From contig CP070233.1 in NCBI GenBank assembly GCA_017355425.1, positions 412,501 through 476,500 of the forward strand: 64,000 bases of DNA, given 5' to 3'. The stretch's first letter is position 1; each line of letters opens with the position of its first letter. This stretch comes from Dolichospermum sp. DET69. Its GTDB lineage: Bacteria > Cyanobacteriota > Cyanobacteriia > Cyanobacteriales > Nostocaceae. This document shows, piece after piece, positions 47,648 through 56,009 of the stretch. The position numbers and the translations under genes were made by a program. Under the pieces are notes generated by a model that worked only from the letters and a program-made list of their open reading frames with translations, made no database searches and had not been told where the DNA came from.

Positions 47648-48472
47648 TTAAAACTGCGATTCTCGAATTTCCTTTTGTAAAGCCTGAATTTGTGCAAGAG
47701 ATAATTCAGTAACTTCAGAAATTTGTTGTAAATTCATGCCAGTTCGTAACAATTTTAAAGTAAACTTTCTGGTTGCTTCAGCTTCACCTTCTTGTTTACC
47801 TTCAGCTTTACCTTCAGCTTTACCTTCTTCCAAAGCTTCTTGATAAACTCTGGTTTGTTTCAACTCACTTAAACCTAGCATAGCTTCAATCTCCTCTCTG
47901 CTTTTTTTGGGTAATTTGTAAACGATAATTGTCTCAATCAGATTAATTAAATCCCGTTTGATTTTGGTATCAGTTAGTTGTTGGTTTGCTTGTGCAATTA
48001 AACGTTTTGCTAATGCTGGTGCAGCCTTCTCTGTTTCTACTACCAGTTTAACAACTCCCACCCCTAAAGAACTCACTCCCAACTCATCTAAGTAAATGCG
48101 TGTAACTCGCTCAAGTAGCAAGATTTCCCCAAATTGTAAATTCTGTTCTCTTTCTATATTACGACTAGGATAGATGATTACAGCTTGCCAAGGGTGAGGA
48201 GTTTTGTATTGTCGCAGGTAGAGAAAAAGCTCTGCAAAGAGACGATAATATAAATTATCATCGGGTTGAAATTGAACCTCGACAATGTAAAACGGCTTTT
48301 TGGGATCTTTGGTGGTTGGTAAAAATAAACCGTCTAAACGAAAAGCTAGTTGTTTAACTTCACGAGAGGTAAATTCATAAACATCTGCTTCTGTGGGAGA
48401 ATTATTAATTAATTCAAAGAAAATGCTCGGAAATGCTTGAAATAAGCTATAGAAAATAGTATCTGTTTTCAC
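47648..48472 (-). CDS. Rpn-family (DUF2887) nuclease-like protein
   Basis: A 274-residue protein of the DUF2887/Rpn PD-(D/E)XK group. It begins FYSLFQAFPSIFFELINNSP, then LAFRLDGLFLPTT (Asp) and PFYIVEVQFQPDDNLYYRL (the E-x-Q strand), the likely nuclease core. A run EGKAEGKAEGKQEGEAEATR precedes a helical end with RTGMNLQQISEVTELSLAQI. Such proteins are abundant in cyanobacteria and are associated with recombination or mobile DNA. It lies on the opposite strand between arsM and the TIR pair. Confidence 0.8.
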   Translation of the reverse strand: MKTDTIFYSLFQAFPSIFFELINNSPTEADVYEFTSREVKQLAFRLDGLFLPTTKDPKKPFYIVEVQFQPDDNLYYRLFAELFLYLRQYKTPHPWQAVIIYPSRNIEREQNLQFGEILLLERVTRIYLDELGVSSLGVGVVKLVVETEKAAPALAKRLIAQANQQLTDTKIKRDLINLIETIIVYKLPKKSREEIEAMLGLSELKQTRVYQEALEEGKAEGKAEGKQEGEAEATRKFTLKLLRTGMNLQQISEVTELSLAQIQALQKEIRESQF

Positions 48473-48554
48473 GATAATTGAGTAATTCTTATATCTAATC
48501 TAGCTGAGTTTTCGCGCAAACATACAAAGGAGCAAAGACGCAAAGAAAGAAAAT

Positions 48555-48695
48555 TTTCCTCGTTCCCAGTCTCCAGATTTACGGTTTCCTCGTTCCCAGT
48601 CTCTGACTGGGAATGTTATCTTTGAGGTTCTACCTCCAGGTATAATAGAGGCAGAGCCTCTTAACTACATTCCCACGCAGAGCATGGGAACGAGA
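48555..48695. repeat. Palindrome repeat upstream of the TIR locus
   Basis: TTCCCAGTCTCTGACTGGGAA (48594-48614), GAGGTTCTACCTC (48622-48634), GAGGCAGAGCCTC (48649-48661) and ATTCCCACGCAGAGCATGGGAACG (48669-48692) follow one another. The same set occurs at 2312-2353. The 48473-48796 gap has no gene. Confidence 0.7.
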
Positions 48696-48796
48696 AAATG
48701 GGGTAAAATCCTCAGATTTCTAATCTTTGCTTTTATTTCTAAACTAAGTATGGTTTAATTTAGATGGAATAAATAATTTTATAAAAATGGCTGTTT

Positions 48797-49294
48797 ATGC
48801 CTAAACAAGATCCCGCAAAATTAAAAAAGGTATCCATTAGTCTTCCTTTTGGTATTGGTGCTGCGGAATGGGAATCTGACACAACAGAAAGGAAAGCCGC
48901 TTGGTCGTTGTATGTAGAACTGGTGACACGCATTGCTGTCCAGTCGTTAGAAGTTGACCAGGGGTTGGTGCGGGAAGCGTTGAATTCTTTGTATAGTTTA
49001 TTCGGAACTACCCGCGAAATTCTCAAAGTGGCTGGACCTGATGTGGGTGCTTCTAAGAACTCAGTCGGGGGTATTGCTATTGCGGTGTTGAATAATGGGT
49101 TGCGACCATTTTTAGCTAAATGGCATCCTATTTTACAGGCTTGGGAAGCAAAACGACCTGTAGGGGTGAGTGTTAAAGAACATGAGATGGGTTGGTCAGA
49201 AGAATCAAAGTTGCGAACTGAGTTGGCTGCTTTGCGAGGTGATTTAGAAGAGTATGCGAAGGCTTTGGCGATTATTTCAGGTGTGGAGGAGTAA
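48797..49294 (+). CDS. Unknown protein coupled to the TIR-lectin gene
   Basis: A 165-residue protein that I cannot assign to a named family. It is almost wholly helical: SISLPFGIGAAEWESDTTER, then AAWSLYVELVTRIAVQSLEV, LVREALNSLYSLFGTTREIL, VGGIAIAVLNNGLRPFLAKW and a C-terminal helix with coiled-coil character (EESKLRTELAALRGDLEEYA). No catalytic motif or membrane segment is seen. Its stop is 1 nt before the ATG of the TIR gene, and its last codons supply the Shine-Dalgarno (GGAGGAG), so translation is coupled. By context it is a regulator, adaptor or antitoxin-like partner of the TIR protein, which is inference. Confidence 0.75.
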   Translation: MPKQDPAKLKKVSISLPFGIGAAEWESDTTERKAAWSLYVELVTRIAVQSLEVDQGLVREALNSLYSLFGTTREILKVAGPDVGASKNSVGGIAIAVLNNGLRPFLAKWHPILQAWEAKRPVGVSVKEHEMGWSEESKLRTELAALRGDLEEYAKALAIISGVEE

Positions 49295-49295
49295 A

Positions 49296-50630
49296 ATGTC
49301 TGATAACCAACTACAATTTGATGTTTTTCTTGCTCACAATAGTAAAGATAAACCCGAAGTTATAAAAATTGCCAACAAACTACGAGAAAGTGGTTTAAAT
49401 CCTTGGTTAGATAAGGAGCAAATTTTTGGTGGAGACAATATTCACGAAGTTGTTTTTCAAGGAATTTCGCAGTCTAAAGTAGGTGCTTTTTTTATTGGAC
49501 AAAATAGCTTGGGATCTTTTCAGAAGAATTTAGAACTTGGTGCAATAATACAATTTTTTTTGGAGAAAAAAGAAAAAGGTTTTCGGGTGATTCCCGTTTT
49601 ACTTCCTGGTATCAGCGATATTCCAAATGAATTATTTCATTTAAAACAGTGGGCTTGGATTAAATTTACTAATTCAAATATTGAAGAAGATGAAGAAGCA
49701 CTACAGGATTTGATCCGTGGTATTAGAGGACGAGAAAAAGTTATTCTAACGCCGCCATTAGTAACAACTACAAAATTATATAACTTAAGAAGTTTCCAAT
49801 TTGAAACTTTTCAGATAAATAAGAGTGGGAAAGAAATTAACCGCATTACCAAAAACGCAGATTATTTTGACCAAAACTTGGGAAATGGTGTAAATTTAGA
49901 AATGGTAGCTATTCCTGGAGGGACTTTTATCATGGGTTCTCCAGAAAATGAGGAAGGTTATGATTCTTCTCAAAGTCCACAACATCAAGTTACTGTTCCC
50001 CCGTTTTTCATGGGTAAATATCCAGTTACTCAAAAACAATGGCAAGCTGTAGCTGTACTGGAAAAGGTTAAGATTGATTTAGAATCTGATCCATCTAAAT
50101 TTAAAGGTGATAATCAACCTGTTGAGCGTGTATCATGGGATGATGCTCAAGAGTTTTGTGCCAGACTCTCCCAAAAGGCAAATAAAATTTACCGCTTGCC
50201 TAGTGAAGCAGAATGGGAATATGCTTGTCGTGCAGGAACTACTACCCCGTTTTATTGTGGGGAAACAATTTCTACAGATTTGGCTAATTATAATGGTAAC
50301 TACACCTATGGACAGGGACAAAAAGGAGAATATCGAAAAAAAACCACAGTGGTAGGAATTTTTCCGGCCAATCCTTTTGGTTTATATGATATGTGTGGTA
50401 ATGTGTGGGAATGGTGCGAAGATGAGTGGCATGAAAATTATATAAATGCGCCTATAGATGGCAGTGCTTTGACAAGTCTAATTGTTAACAGCAAGCTGCT
50501 GCGCGGTGGTTCGTGGATCAACGGTCCTGGGAGTTGCCGGTCTGCTTGTCGCTACTACTACGACCTCGACTACTACATCAACGATATTGGTTTTCGGGTT
50601 GTATGTAGTGGTGCGGCGAGGACTTATTAG
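49296..50630 (+). CDS. TIR domain plus SUMF1/C-type lectin protein, candidate DGR target
   Basis: A 444-residue protein from the ATG at 49296, with GGAGGAG 8 nt before it. The N-terminal TIR domain (about 8-140) has FDVFLAHNSKDKPEV (alphaA start) and an ELGAIIQFF helix where catalytic TIRs carry their Glu. TIR domains cleave NAD+ or make signal nucleotides. The C-terminal domain (about 205-440) is SUMF1/FGE-like (C-type lectin fold): LEMVAIPGGTFIMGS, MGKYPVTQKQWQA, VERVSWDDAQEFC, YRLPSEAEWEYACR, GNVWEWCEDEW, RGGSW, GFRVVC. The first FGE catalytic Cys is replaced by Asn409; the second is at Cys414. The last 40 codons have DGR variable-region character. Site: cytoplasm, no signal peptide. Confidence 0.88.
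   Translation: MSDNQLQFDVFLAHNSKDKPEVIKIANKLRESGLNPWLDKEQIFGGDNIHEVVFQGISQSKVGAFFIGQNSLGSFQKNLELGAIIQFFLEKKEKGFRVIPVLLPGISDIPNELFHLKQWAWIKFTNSNIEEDEEALQDLIRGIRGREKVILTPPLVTTTKLYNLRSFQFETFQINKSGKEINRITKNADYFDQNLGNGVNLEMVAIPGGTFIMGSPENEEGYDSSQSPQHQVTVPPFFMGKYPVTQKQWQAVAVLEKVKIDLESDPSKFKGDNQPVERVSWDDAQEFCARLSQKANKIYRLPSEAEWEYACRAGTTTPFYCGETISTDLANYNGNYTYGQGQKGEYRKKTTVVGIFPANPFGLYDMCGNVWEWCEDEWHENYINAPIDGSALTSLIVNSKLLRGGSWINGPGSCRSACRYYYDLDYYINDIGFRVVCSGAARTY
50502..50618 (+). other. Candidate DGR variable region (VR) at the 3' end of the TIR-lectin gene
   Basis: Codons 403-441. Codons 420-430 read TACTACTACGACCTCGAC, TACTACATCAACGAT. All five Tyr codons here are TAC, while 11 of 13 Tyr codons before the region are TAT. 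Such NAC/NTC runs are what adenine-directed mutagenesis of AAC-rich template repeats yields. The position after GGSW and before GFRVVC is where DGR-diversified lectin folds carry their variable loop. A GC-richer tail (GGTGCGGCGAGGACT) follows, as in many cyanobacterial DGR targets. No template repeat or reverse transcriptase is in the window. Confidence 0.65.
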
Positions 50631-50841
50631 CACTCTACACTCTTGCTCTTTTGCGCTCTGCGCTCTTGATTCTTTTCACTTCTCTAGCGTAACGGAGTGG
50701 AGCGATCAAAAATATTTTATTTAGATTTCGGGAATAACTGATGAGTTGTTCCTCCATGATATAGGAAACTTTCGATTTAGTCAAGTGGTATGTCCCAATT
50801 ATCAATAGTTTGCCACTTCCCGCTGTCTCTTCGGTTGAATG

Positions 50842-50860
50842 ACTTTTAAAACATCCTCTT
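50842..50860. repeat. MITE right-end fragment adjoining arsS
   Basis: ACTTTTAAAACATCCTCTT matches the right terminal repeat of the MITE at 18335-18499 exactly. It ends just before the first possible arsS start (ATG at 50861), so the arsS leader was formed or altered by an insertion. No left end is visible in 50631-50841. Confidence 0.7.
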
Positions 50861-50887
50861 ATGGAAATTCGTGCTAGAGATGCTTCT

Positions 50888-51868
50888 ATGATTACACCTT
50901 TTTTTCAGCAGCTAAATTCACCTTTGACAAAAAAGCAAATCAATGTTTTACAAATTAATTTAGGAAAGCGTTGTAACCTAGCTTGTAACCATTGCCATGT
51001 AGAAGCTAGTCCCAAAAGAACTGAGGAATTAACACCGGAAATTTGTCAACAATTAATCACTTTAATTGAAAGATTTCCACAAATCAAAATTGTTGATTTA
51101 ACTGGTGGCGCTCCAGAAATGAATTATGGTTTTAAGTTTCTGGTACAAGCTGCTAGAAAATCAGGTAAACAGGTAATTGTCAGATCAAATTTAACAATTT
51201 ATTTTGTTGATGGATTTGAAGATTTACCAGATTTTTTGGCTCAACATCAAGTAAAGATTGTTGCTTCTCTACCCTGTTATTTAGCCGATAATGTGGATAA
51301 AATGCGGGGAGATGGTGTTTTTGATCAATCAATCAAAGCTTTGCAATGGTTGAATAAGTTAGGTTATGGTCAAAACCCGAATTTAATTTTAGATTTGGTG
51401 TATAATCCGCAATTACCAAATAGTGCAGATTTTTCTCTAACTCCTGAACAGCAAAATTTAGAAAGGGCTTATAAAACCTTTTTGATAGAGAAATTTGATA
51501 TTCGATTTAATCATCTTTTCACAATTACTAATATCCCTGTGGGGAGAACAAAGTTTCATTTAGAAAGAAAACAGCTTTATTTTAGCTATTTGCATTTTTT
51601 AGAGTCTCATTTTAATGCAAAAACAATTGATGGTTTAATGTGTCTTGAACAACTTTCTATTGATTATTTGGGGAATATTTATGATTGTGACTTTAATCAA
51701 ATGATGAATTTATCTGCAAAAACTAGCAATGGTGAAAAGTTGACAGTCAGTAAATTGTTGGAAATTGGTAGTTTAGATATAATCAAGGAAATCCAAACTG
51801 CTGAATATTGCTATGGTTGTACTGCGGGGGCTGGTTCTAGTTGCGGTGGTGCTATTAGTATAAATTGA
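50888..51868 (+). CDS. arsS: Arsenosugar biosynthesis radical SAM protein ArsS
   Basis: A radical SAM enzyme of 326 residues from the ATG at 50888 (MITPFFQQLNSPL). An upstream in-frame ATG at 50861 directly abuts a MITE end and is less likely. The radical SAM CxxxCxxC motif is RCNLACNHCHVEA, then TGGAPEMN; the C-terminal auxiliary Cys cluster is CYGCTAGAGSSCGG, preceded by DCDFN. ArsS acts after ArsM to join the 5'-deoxyadenosyl group to dimethylarsinous acid, giving an arsenosugar precursor. In most cyanobacteria it follows arsM; here it is separated. Confidence 0.93.
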   Translation: MITPFFQQLNSPLTKKQINVLQINLGKRCNLACNHCHVEASPKRTEELTPEICQQLITLIERFPQIKIVDLTGGAPEMNYGFKFLVQAARKSGKQVIVRSNLTIYFVDGFEDLPDFLAQHQVKIVASLPCYLADNVDKMRGDGVFDQSIKALQWLNKLGYGQNPNLILDLVYNPQLPNSADFSLTPEQQNLERAYKTFLIEKFDIRFNHLFTITNIPVGRTKFHLERKQLYFSYLHFLESHFNAKTIDGLMCLEQLSIDYLGNIYDCDFNQMMNLSAKTSNGEKLTVSKLLEIGSLDIIKEIQTAEYCYGCTAGAGSSCGGAISIN

Positions 51869-52001
51869 CAAAAGTTAAAAAAATATATATGTCATCAAAA
51901 AATTATTTTGTAAAGAAATTTGGGGTAGTTCAACTTATAATTTTCAGGTGAAGTATGATATAGGGGAGTTAAGTCTCCTCACACCACATTTTTTATTAAA
52001 G

Positions 52002-52037
52002 CCGTGAATTTATTTTTTTCACGGTTTTTATTTTTTA
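52002..52037 (+). terminator. Terminator-like hairpin between arsS and the EVE gene
   Basis: CCGTGAA, a T-rich loop, TTCACGG, then TTTTTATTTTTT. It lies about 130 nt after the arsS stop, on the plus strand, and would separate arsS from the EVE gene. Confidence 0.75.
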
Positions 52038-52114
52038 TGACAATTAATTACCGGAGTCAGATCCAGAATCCCAAAAATGGTATGATCCGGGCAGATGACT
52101 GTTAGTAAAATTAT

Positions 52115-52543
52115 ATGGCTTATTGGCTATTTCAAGGTAATCCCGAATATTATCGAGTTTTAGATGCTATTAAGGAGTTAGAACAACTACCTTGGTTAGT
52201 AACTCGCTATGCTAAAGATATCGTTCCCGGTGATGGTGTTATTATTTGGATATCTGGTAAACAAGCAGGAATTTATGCAATTGCAGAAGTTATTGAACCT
52301 GCTCAATTTTTGACTCAAGTACCGGATAAAAAATATTGGTTAGATTCGACAAGGGCTTTAGGAAAACAACAAGCAATGATTAAATTTACGCATAAACTGG
52401 TAGAATCTGCTGTGTTGAAAAATAGGTTACAGGAAGATTCTCTACTGAAAAATTTATTGATACTTCGCGCTCCCAATTCCACTAATTTTAAGGTAAGTTA
52501 CCAGGAGTGGGAAGGGGTGCAAAAATTAATTCAGGAAATATAG
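52115..52543 (+). CDS. EVE domain-containing protein
   Basis: A 142-residue EVE domain, a PUA-like fold that binds modified bases in DNA or RNA. The sequence begins AYWLFQGNPEYYRVLDAI, then DIVPGDGVIIWISGKQAGIY and AIAEVIEPAQF; the pocket-forming Trp of YWLFQG and the WISG strand are visible. The last strand (ILRAPNSTNFKVSYQEWEGV) completes the fold. EVE proteins often accompany modification-dependent restriction, but no nuclease is attached or adjacent here. It starts about 78 nt after the terminator-like hairpin. Confidence 0.88.
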   Translation: MAYWLFQGNPEYYRVLDAIKELEQLPWLVTRYAKDIVPGDGVIIWISGKQAGIYAIAEVIEPAQFLTQVPDKKYWLDSTRALGKQQAMIKFTHKLVESAVLKNRLQEDSLLKNLLILRAPNSTNFKVSYQEWEGVQKLIQEI

Positions 52544-52878
52544 GAAATAATAAAATTTAAACCTATGTTATATTTAATTAGGTCTGCCTACTAATAATGT
52601 TTATTTCTAATTTTAATAAATTCCCTGACTTTATAGGACAATAGGGAATCTTATTGTGAGCATCTGAAAAAAAATATTACTTTTCAATCCCTAGAATCTC
52701 ATACTCCCTATAATAATTAAAGTAGCTGCACAAAATCAAACATCAAGTACAACACTGGAATTGCTATTTTTGCTGCAACCAAAGCTTGTAGGATCATCTC
52801 AAAATTGTGCCTACACGCTTGATATTATCATCTTAGCAGGTCAATTTACAACATCCATCACGGGAGAATAGCAAATCT
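52544..52878. other. Intergenic region before ndhH, nothing recognised
   Basis: 335 bp with no coding frame, RNA or repeat that I recognise. It should hold the ndhH promoter. GGGAGAATAGCAAATCTATG at its end gives ndhH a plausible ribosome site. Confidence 0.4.
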
Positions 52879-54063
52879 ATGAGTAGAATAGAAACCCGCA
52901 CTGAACCAATGGTGCTAAATATGGGACCTCACCACCCATCAATGCACGGGGTTTTACGGTTAATTATGACACTAGATGGTGAAGATGTGGTTGACTGTGA
53001 ACCAGTCATTGGCTATCTGCACCGAGGAATGGAGAAAATTGCTGAAAACCGGACTACAATCATGTACGTCCCCTACGTCAGCCGTTGGGACTACGCTGCG
53101 GGGATGTTTAATGAAGCTGTGACAGTGAACGCACCGGAAAAATTAGCGGGTATCACTGTTCCCAAACGCGCCAGCTATATCCGCGTGATTATGCTGGAAT
53201 TAAATCGGATTGCTAACCACTTATTATGGTTTGGTCCGTTCCTCGCTGACGTGGGCGCACAAACACCATTTTTCTACCAATTCCGGGAACGGGAAATGAT
53301 TTATGATCTGTGGGAAGCTGCAACTGGCTACCGCATGGTTAATCATAACTATTTCCGCGTTGGTGGTGTGGCTGCTGATTTACCCTATGGTTGGGTAGAT
53401 AAGTGCTTAGATTTCTGTGAATACTTTATCCCTAAAGTTGATGAGTACGAGCGCTTAGTTACCAATAACCCCATTTTCCGTCGTCGGATTGAAGGTTTGG
53501 GAACTATTACCCGTGACGAAGCGATTAACTGGGGACTTTCTGGACCAATGTTACGCGCTTCTGGGGTAAAATGGGATTTACGGAAAGTTGACCACTACGA
53601 ATGTTACGATGATTTCGATTGGGATGTGCAGTGGGAAACTGTGGGTGATTGTCTTGCTAGGTATATGGTACGGATGCGAGAAATGCGCGAATCCGTGAAA
53701 ATCATTAAGCAAGCGATCGCCGGATTACCCGGTGGCCCCTACGAAAACCTGGAAGCCAAGCGGATCATGGCTGGGAAAAAATCCGAATGGGATGCTTTTG
53801 ATTATCAGTTTGTTGCGAAAAAAGTTTCTCCTACTTTTAAAGTTCCTAAAGGTGAAATTTACTCCCGTGTCGAAAGTGGTAAGGGAGAATTGGGAATTTA
53901 TTTAGTTGGTGATAATAATGTTTTCCCTTGGCGCTGGAAAATTCGCGCTGCTGATTTTAACAACTTGCAAATTCTCCCTCATTTACTCCGGGGAATGAAG
54001 GTTGCAGATATCGTCGTTATTCTTGGTAGTATTGACGTGATCATGGGTTCTGTTGATAGATAA
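52879..54063 (+). CDS. ndhH: NAD(P)H-quinone oxidoreductase (NDH-1) subunit H
   Basis: A 394-residue 49-kDa-type subunit of NDH-1. It forms the peripheral arm and the quinone pocket of the thylakoid complex used for respiration, cyclic electron flow and CO2 uptake. Signatures: [30 protein letters not shown], and the C-terminal [16 protein letters not shown]. The start, [20 protein letters not shown], agrees with other cyanobacteria. It is a single gene here, as in many cyanobacteria. Confidence 0.97.
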   Translation: MSRIETRTEPMVLNMGPHHPSMHGVLRLIMTLDGEDVVDCEPVIGYLHRGMEKIAENRTTIMYVPYVSRWDYAAGMFNEAVTVNAPEKLAGITVPKRASYIRVIMLELNRIANHLLWFGPFLADVGAQTPFFYQFREREMIYDLWEAATGYRMVNHNYFRVGGVAADLPYGWVDKCLDFCEYFIPKVDEYERLVTNNPIFRRRIEGLGTITRDEAINWGLSGPMLRASGVKWDLRKVDHYECYDDFDWDVQWETVGDCLARYMVRMREMRESVKIIKQAIAGLPGGPYENLEAKRIMAGKKSEWDAFDYQFVAKKVSPTFKVPKGEIYSRVESGKGELGIYLVGDNNVFPWRWKIRAADFNNLQILPHLLRGMKVADIVVILGSIDVIMGSVDR

Positions 54064-54086
54064 TAGACATCTTCAACAAATATTTG

Positions 54087-54114
54087 GAGACGTTCCATGG
54101 AACGTCTCTACAAA
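54087..54114. repeat. Palindromic repeat
   Basis: GAGACGTTCCATGGAACGTCTC, an 11-bp perfect palindromic stem. Relatives are at 21570-21596 and within the coding sequence of the RTX protein gene (43952-43982). After ndhH it could also act as a transcript end. Confidence 0.7.
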
Positions 54115-54147
54115 AGTTATTTAGGAATTTTATTTAATTCTTAATTC

Positions 54148-54807
54148 TTAATTTTTAATTGTTTCCAGTTGGGTTTGATGTTGGAATAAAGGACGGACAA
54201 TTAAATACCCAGCCGCAAAACCAGTCACCATAATTAATAAAATAGTAATTACTAGCCACCAACCGTTTAATCCTTTTATCTGAGAATGAGGATTAGGAGA
54301 ATAACGGACTTTTTCTTCTTCTATAAATACTGTTTCTGACACCGGAGAATTTATATTCTTGATATGTACAGCAGACTCCTGACGACGTTTTTGAGGGGGT
54401 GTAGCTTTTATTACTGGTTTTGTCCGGGGGACAGCAGCTTGTTGACGGGGAGTTGCTGTCTTAACAGTTGGCTTATTTGTATATTTAACCTCGTTATTGT
54501 TACGGGGTACAGGCTGCGGTTGAGGTTGATATTTTACTTCGTTATCAAGTTGAGACGGTGCGGGAGAACTGGGTGATGGTATACTAATGAACTTTTGCAG
54601 TTCTAAGCAAGACTGAATTACCTGACTAATTTCTTGACGCAGTTGTTGATTTTCTTGGACTAATTTCTGATTATGATTTGTAACTACATCCAACTTGGAT
54701 TGGACTGCTTGTAACTCCGCTGTTAATTCTCGATAAACACAAAGGGGAACAGAGGGTGGGTAGTTGGTAGGTGGTTGACTATAGTTAGATCCTGTAGTTG
54801 TTTTCAT
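54148..54807 (-). CDS. Hypothetical protein with coiled coil and C-terminal membrane anchor
   Basis: A 219-residue protein that I cannot name. The N-terminal part forms a coiled coil (LTAELQAVQSKLDVVTNHNQ, KLVQENQQLRQEISQVIQSC), the middle is a basic Pro/Gln-rich linker (PRQQAAVPRTKPVIKATPPQ), and one hydrophobic segment near the end (GWWLVITILLIMVTGFAAGY) should be a membrane anchor. The protein is probably on the cytoplasmic face. It is convergent with ndhH. Confidence 0.7.
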   Translation of the reverse strand: MKTTTGSNYSQPPTNYPPSVPLCVYRELTAELQAVQSKLDVVTNHNQKLVQENQQLRQEISQVIQSCLELQKFISIPSPSSPAPSQLDNEVKYQPQPQPVPRNNNEVKYTNKPTVKTATPRQQAAVPRTKPVIKATPPQKRRQESAVHIKNINSPVSETVFIEEEKVRYSPNPHSQIKGLNGWWLVITILLIMVTGFAAGYLIVRPLFQHQTQLETIKN

Positions 54808-54880
54808 GGATATTTGAGTATCAAAATACAGTAATTAGAGTAAGGATAAGCAGGAACTGAATATAGTTATTTGTGAGATT

Positions 54881-54982
54881 ATGCCCAAGAATAATAGAAA
54901 AATGCAAAAAAGGCAAAGATTGGGAATTAGTAGGGGTAAAGCAAGAGCTAAACCCCGACAATGGTATAAGTATAGTAGCTAA
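54881..54982 (+). CDS. Possible very small basic protein
   Basis: A 33-residue ATG frame: MPKNNRKMQKRQRLGISRGK, then ARAKPRQWYKYSS. It is highly basic, with 13 Lys/Arg, and lies between two genes pointing left. The ribosome site is weak (TTGTGAGATT before ATG). There is no family I recognise; it could be chance. Confidence 0.25.
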   Translation: MPKNNRKMQKRQRLGISRGKARAKPRQWYKYSS

Positions 54983-55018
54983 TTATATGTTATTAATGCG
55001 ACTTATATAAAAACGGGT

Positions 55019-55837
55019 CTATTTTGTCAATAATGGGAAAAAGTGTCCTACAGGTCCTTGTCCTTTACCAATATCTAGGGAATAGGTAAGAGCATTTGTA
55101 ACATATTCTTTTGCTGCTTGCGCTGCTGTCCATAAGTCTTTACCTAAAGCTAGGTTAGCAGCAATGGCCGCTGATAAAGTGCAACCTGTACCATGAGTAT
55201 TTTTTGTCTCTACCTGTTTCGTTGTTAAAATCTCCAATTTCTCCCCATTAAACCAAACATCAACACCCCGCAAATTTCCAGACATTCCTCCTCCTTTGAC
55301 TAAAACAGCCTTTACTCCTAATTCCCTGTGCATAATTTCCGCTGCTGCTTGCATATCTACTAAAGAAGTAATTTCCAACCCGCTTAAAATTTGTGCCTCA
55401 TAGCGATTTGGTGTAATAATAACAGCTTGGGGAATCAGCGTATTCCGTAGGGTTTGCACTGCATTATCATCAATTAATTGCGCTCCTGTGCGTGATACCA
55501 TGACGGGATCAACTACTAAATTATCAATTTTATAAGCTGCTATTTGCTGGGCTACAGCGGCGATAATTTCTTGGTTGAGTAACATTCCTGTTTTGGCTGC
55601 TTGCACTCCAATATCCTCTACAACCGCCTGAATTTGGGCTACAACCGATTCTGCCGCCATAGCATCAACCCTTGTAACTCCTACGGTGTTTTGGGCTGTA
55701 ACACAGGTAATAGCACTTGTTCCATGCACACAGTGAAAGGCAAATGTCCGTAAATCGGTTTGAATTCCTGCACCCCCACCACTATCAGAACCAGCAATAG
55801 TTAAAGCAACGGGAACTAAATTTTTGTTTGTGGTCAT
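55019..55837 (-). CDS. thiD: Hydroxymethylpyrimidine/phosphomethylpyrimidine kinase
   Basis: A 272-residue ThiD that phosphorylates HMP to HMP-P and then to HMP-PP, downstream of ThiC in thiamine synthesis. Motifs: ALTIAGSDSGGGAGIQTDLR at the N-terminus, the substrate loop TCVTAQNTVGV, DPVMVSRTGAQLI, and the ATP/anion hole NTHGTGCTLSAAIA. It is a separate single gene with no TPP riboswitch seen. Confidence 0.95.
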   Translation of the reverse strand: MTTNKNLVPVALTIAGSDSGGGAGIQTDLRTFAFHCVHGTSAITCVTAQNTVGVTRVDAMAAESVVAQIQAVVEDIGVQAAKTGMLLNQEIIAAVAQQIAAYKIDNLVVDPVMVSRTGAQLIDDNAVQTLRNTLIPQAVIITPNRYEAQILSGLEITSLVDMQAAAEIMHRELGVKAVLVKGGGMSGNLRGVDVWFNGEKLEILTTKQVETKNTHGTGCTLSAAIAANLALGKDLWTAAQAAKEYVTNALTYSLDIGKGQGPVGHFFPLLTK

Positions 55838-56009
55838 GATAGAGTTTAATTATTTAAAATACATATACAGCAGATTATAGGTAAATGAGGGACAAAATTT
55901 AACTAAAAAATCAAGACAAGCTCTGGCGATTATAAATCACGGAACCACACAAACAAAGTCCACCTCCGTGAACCAAGAAAAAATACTTATATTTTACAGT
56001 ATTTACTCA

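Noticed and set aside
50482-50724. 80-residue plus-strand frame over the TIR gene end
   Set aside because: Out-of-frame reading of the candidate variable region; Thr/Ser-rich artefact of TAC repeats.
52544-52878. Possible small RNA before ndhH
   Set aside because: No stable hairpin with a T-run or known motif could be seen.
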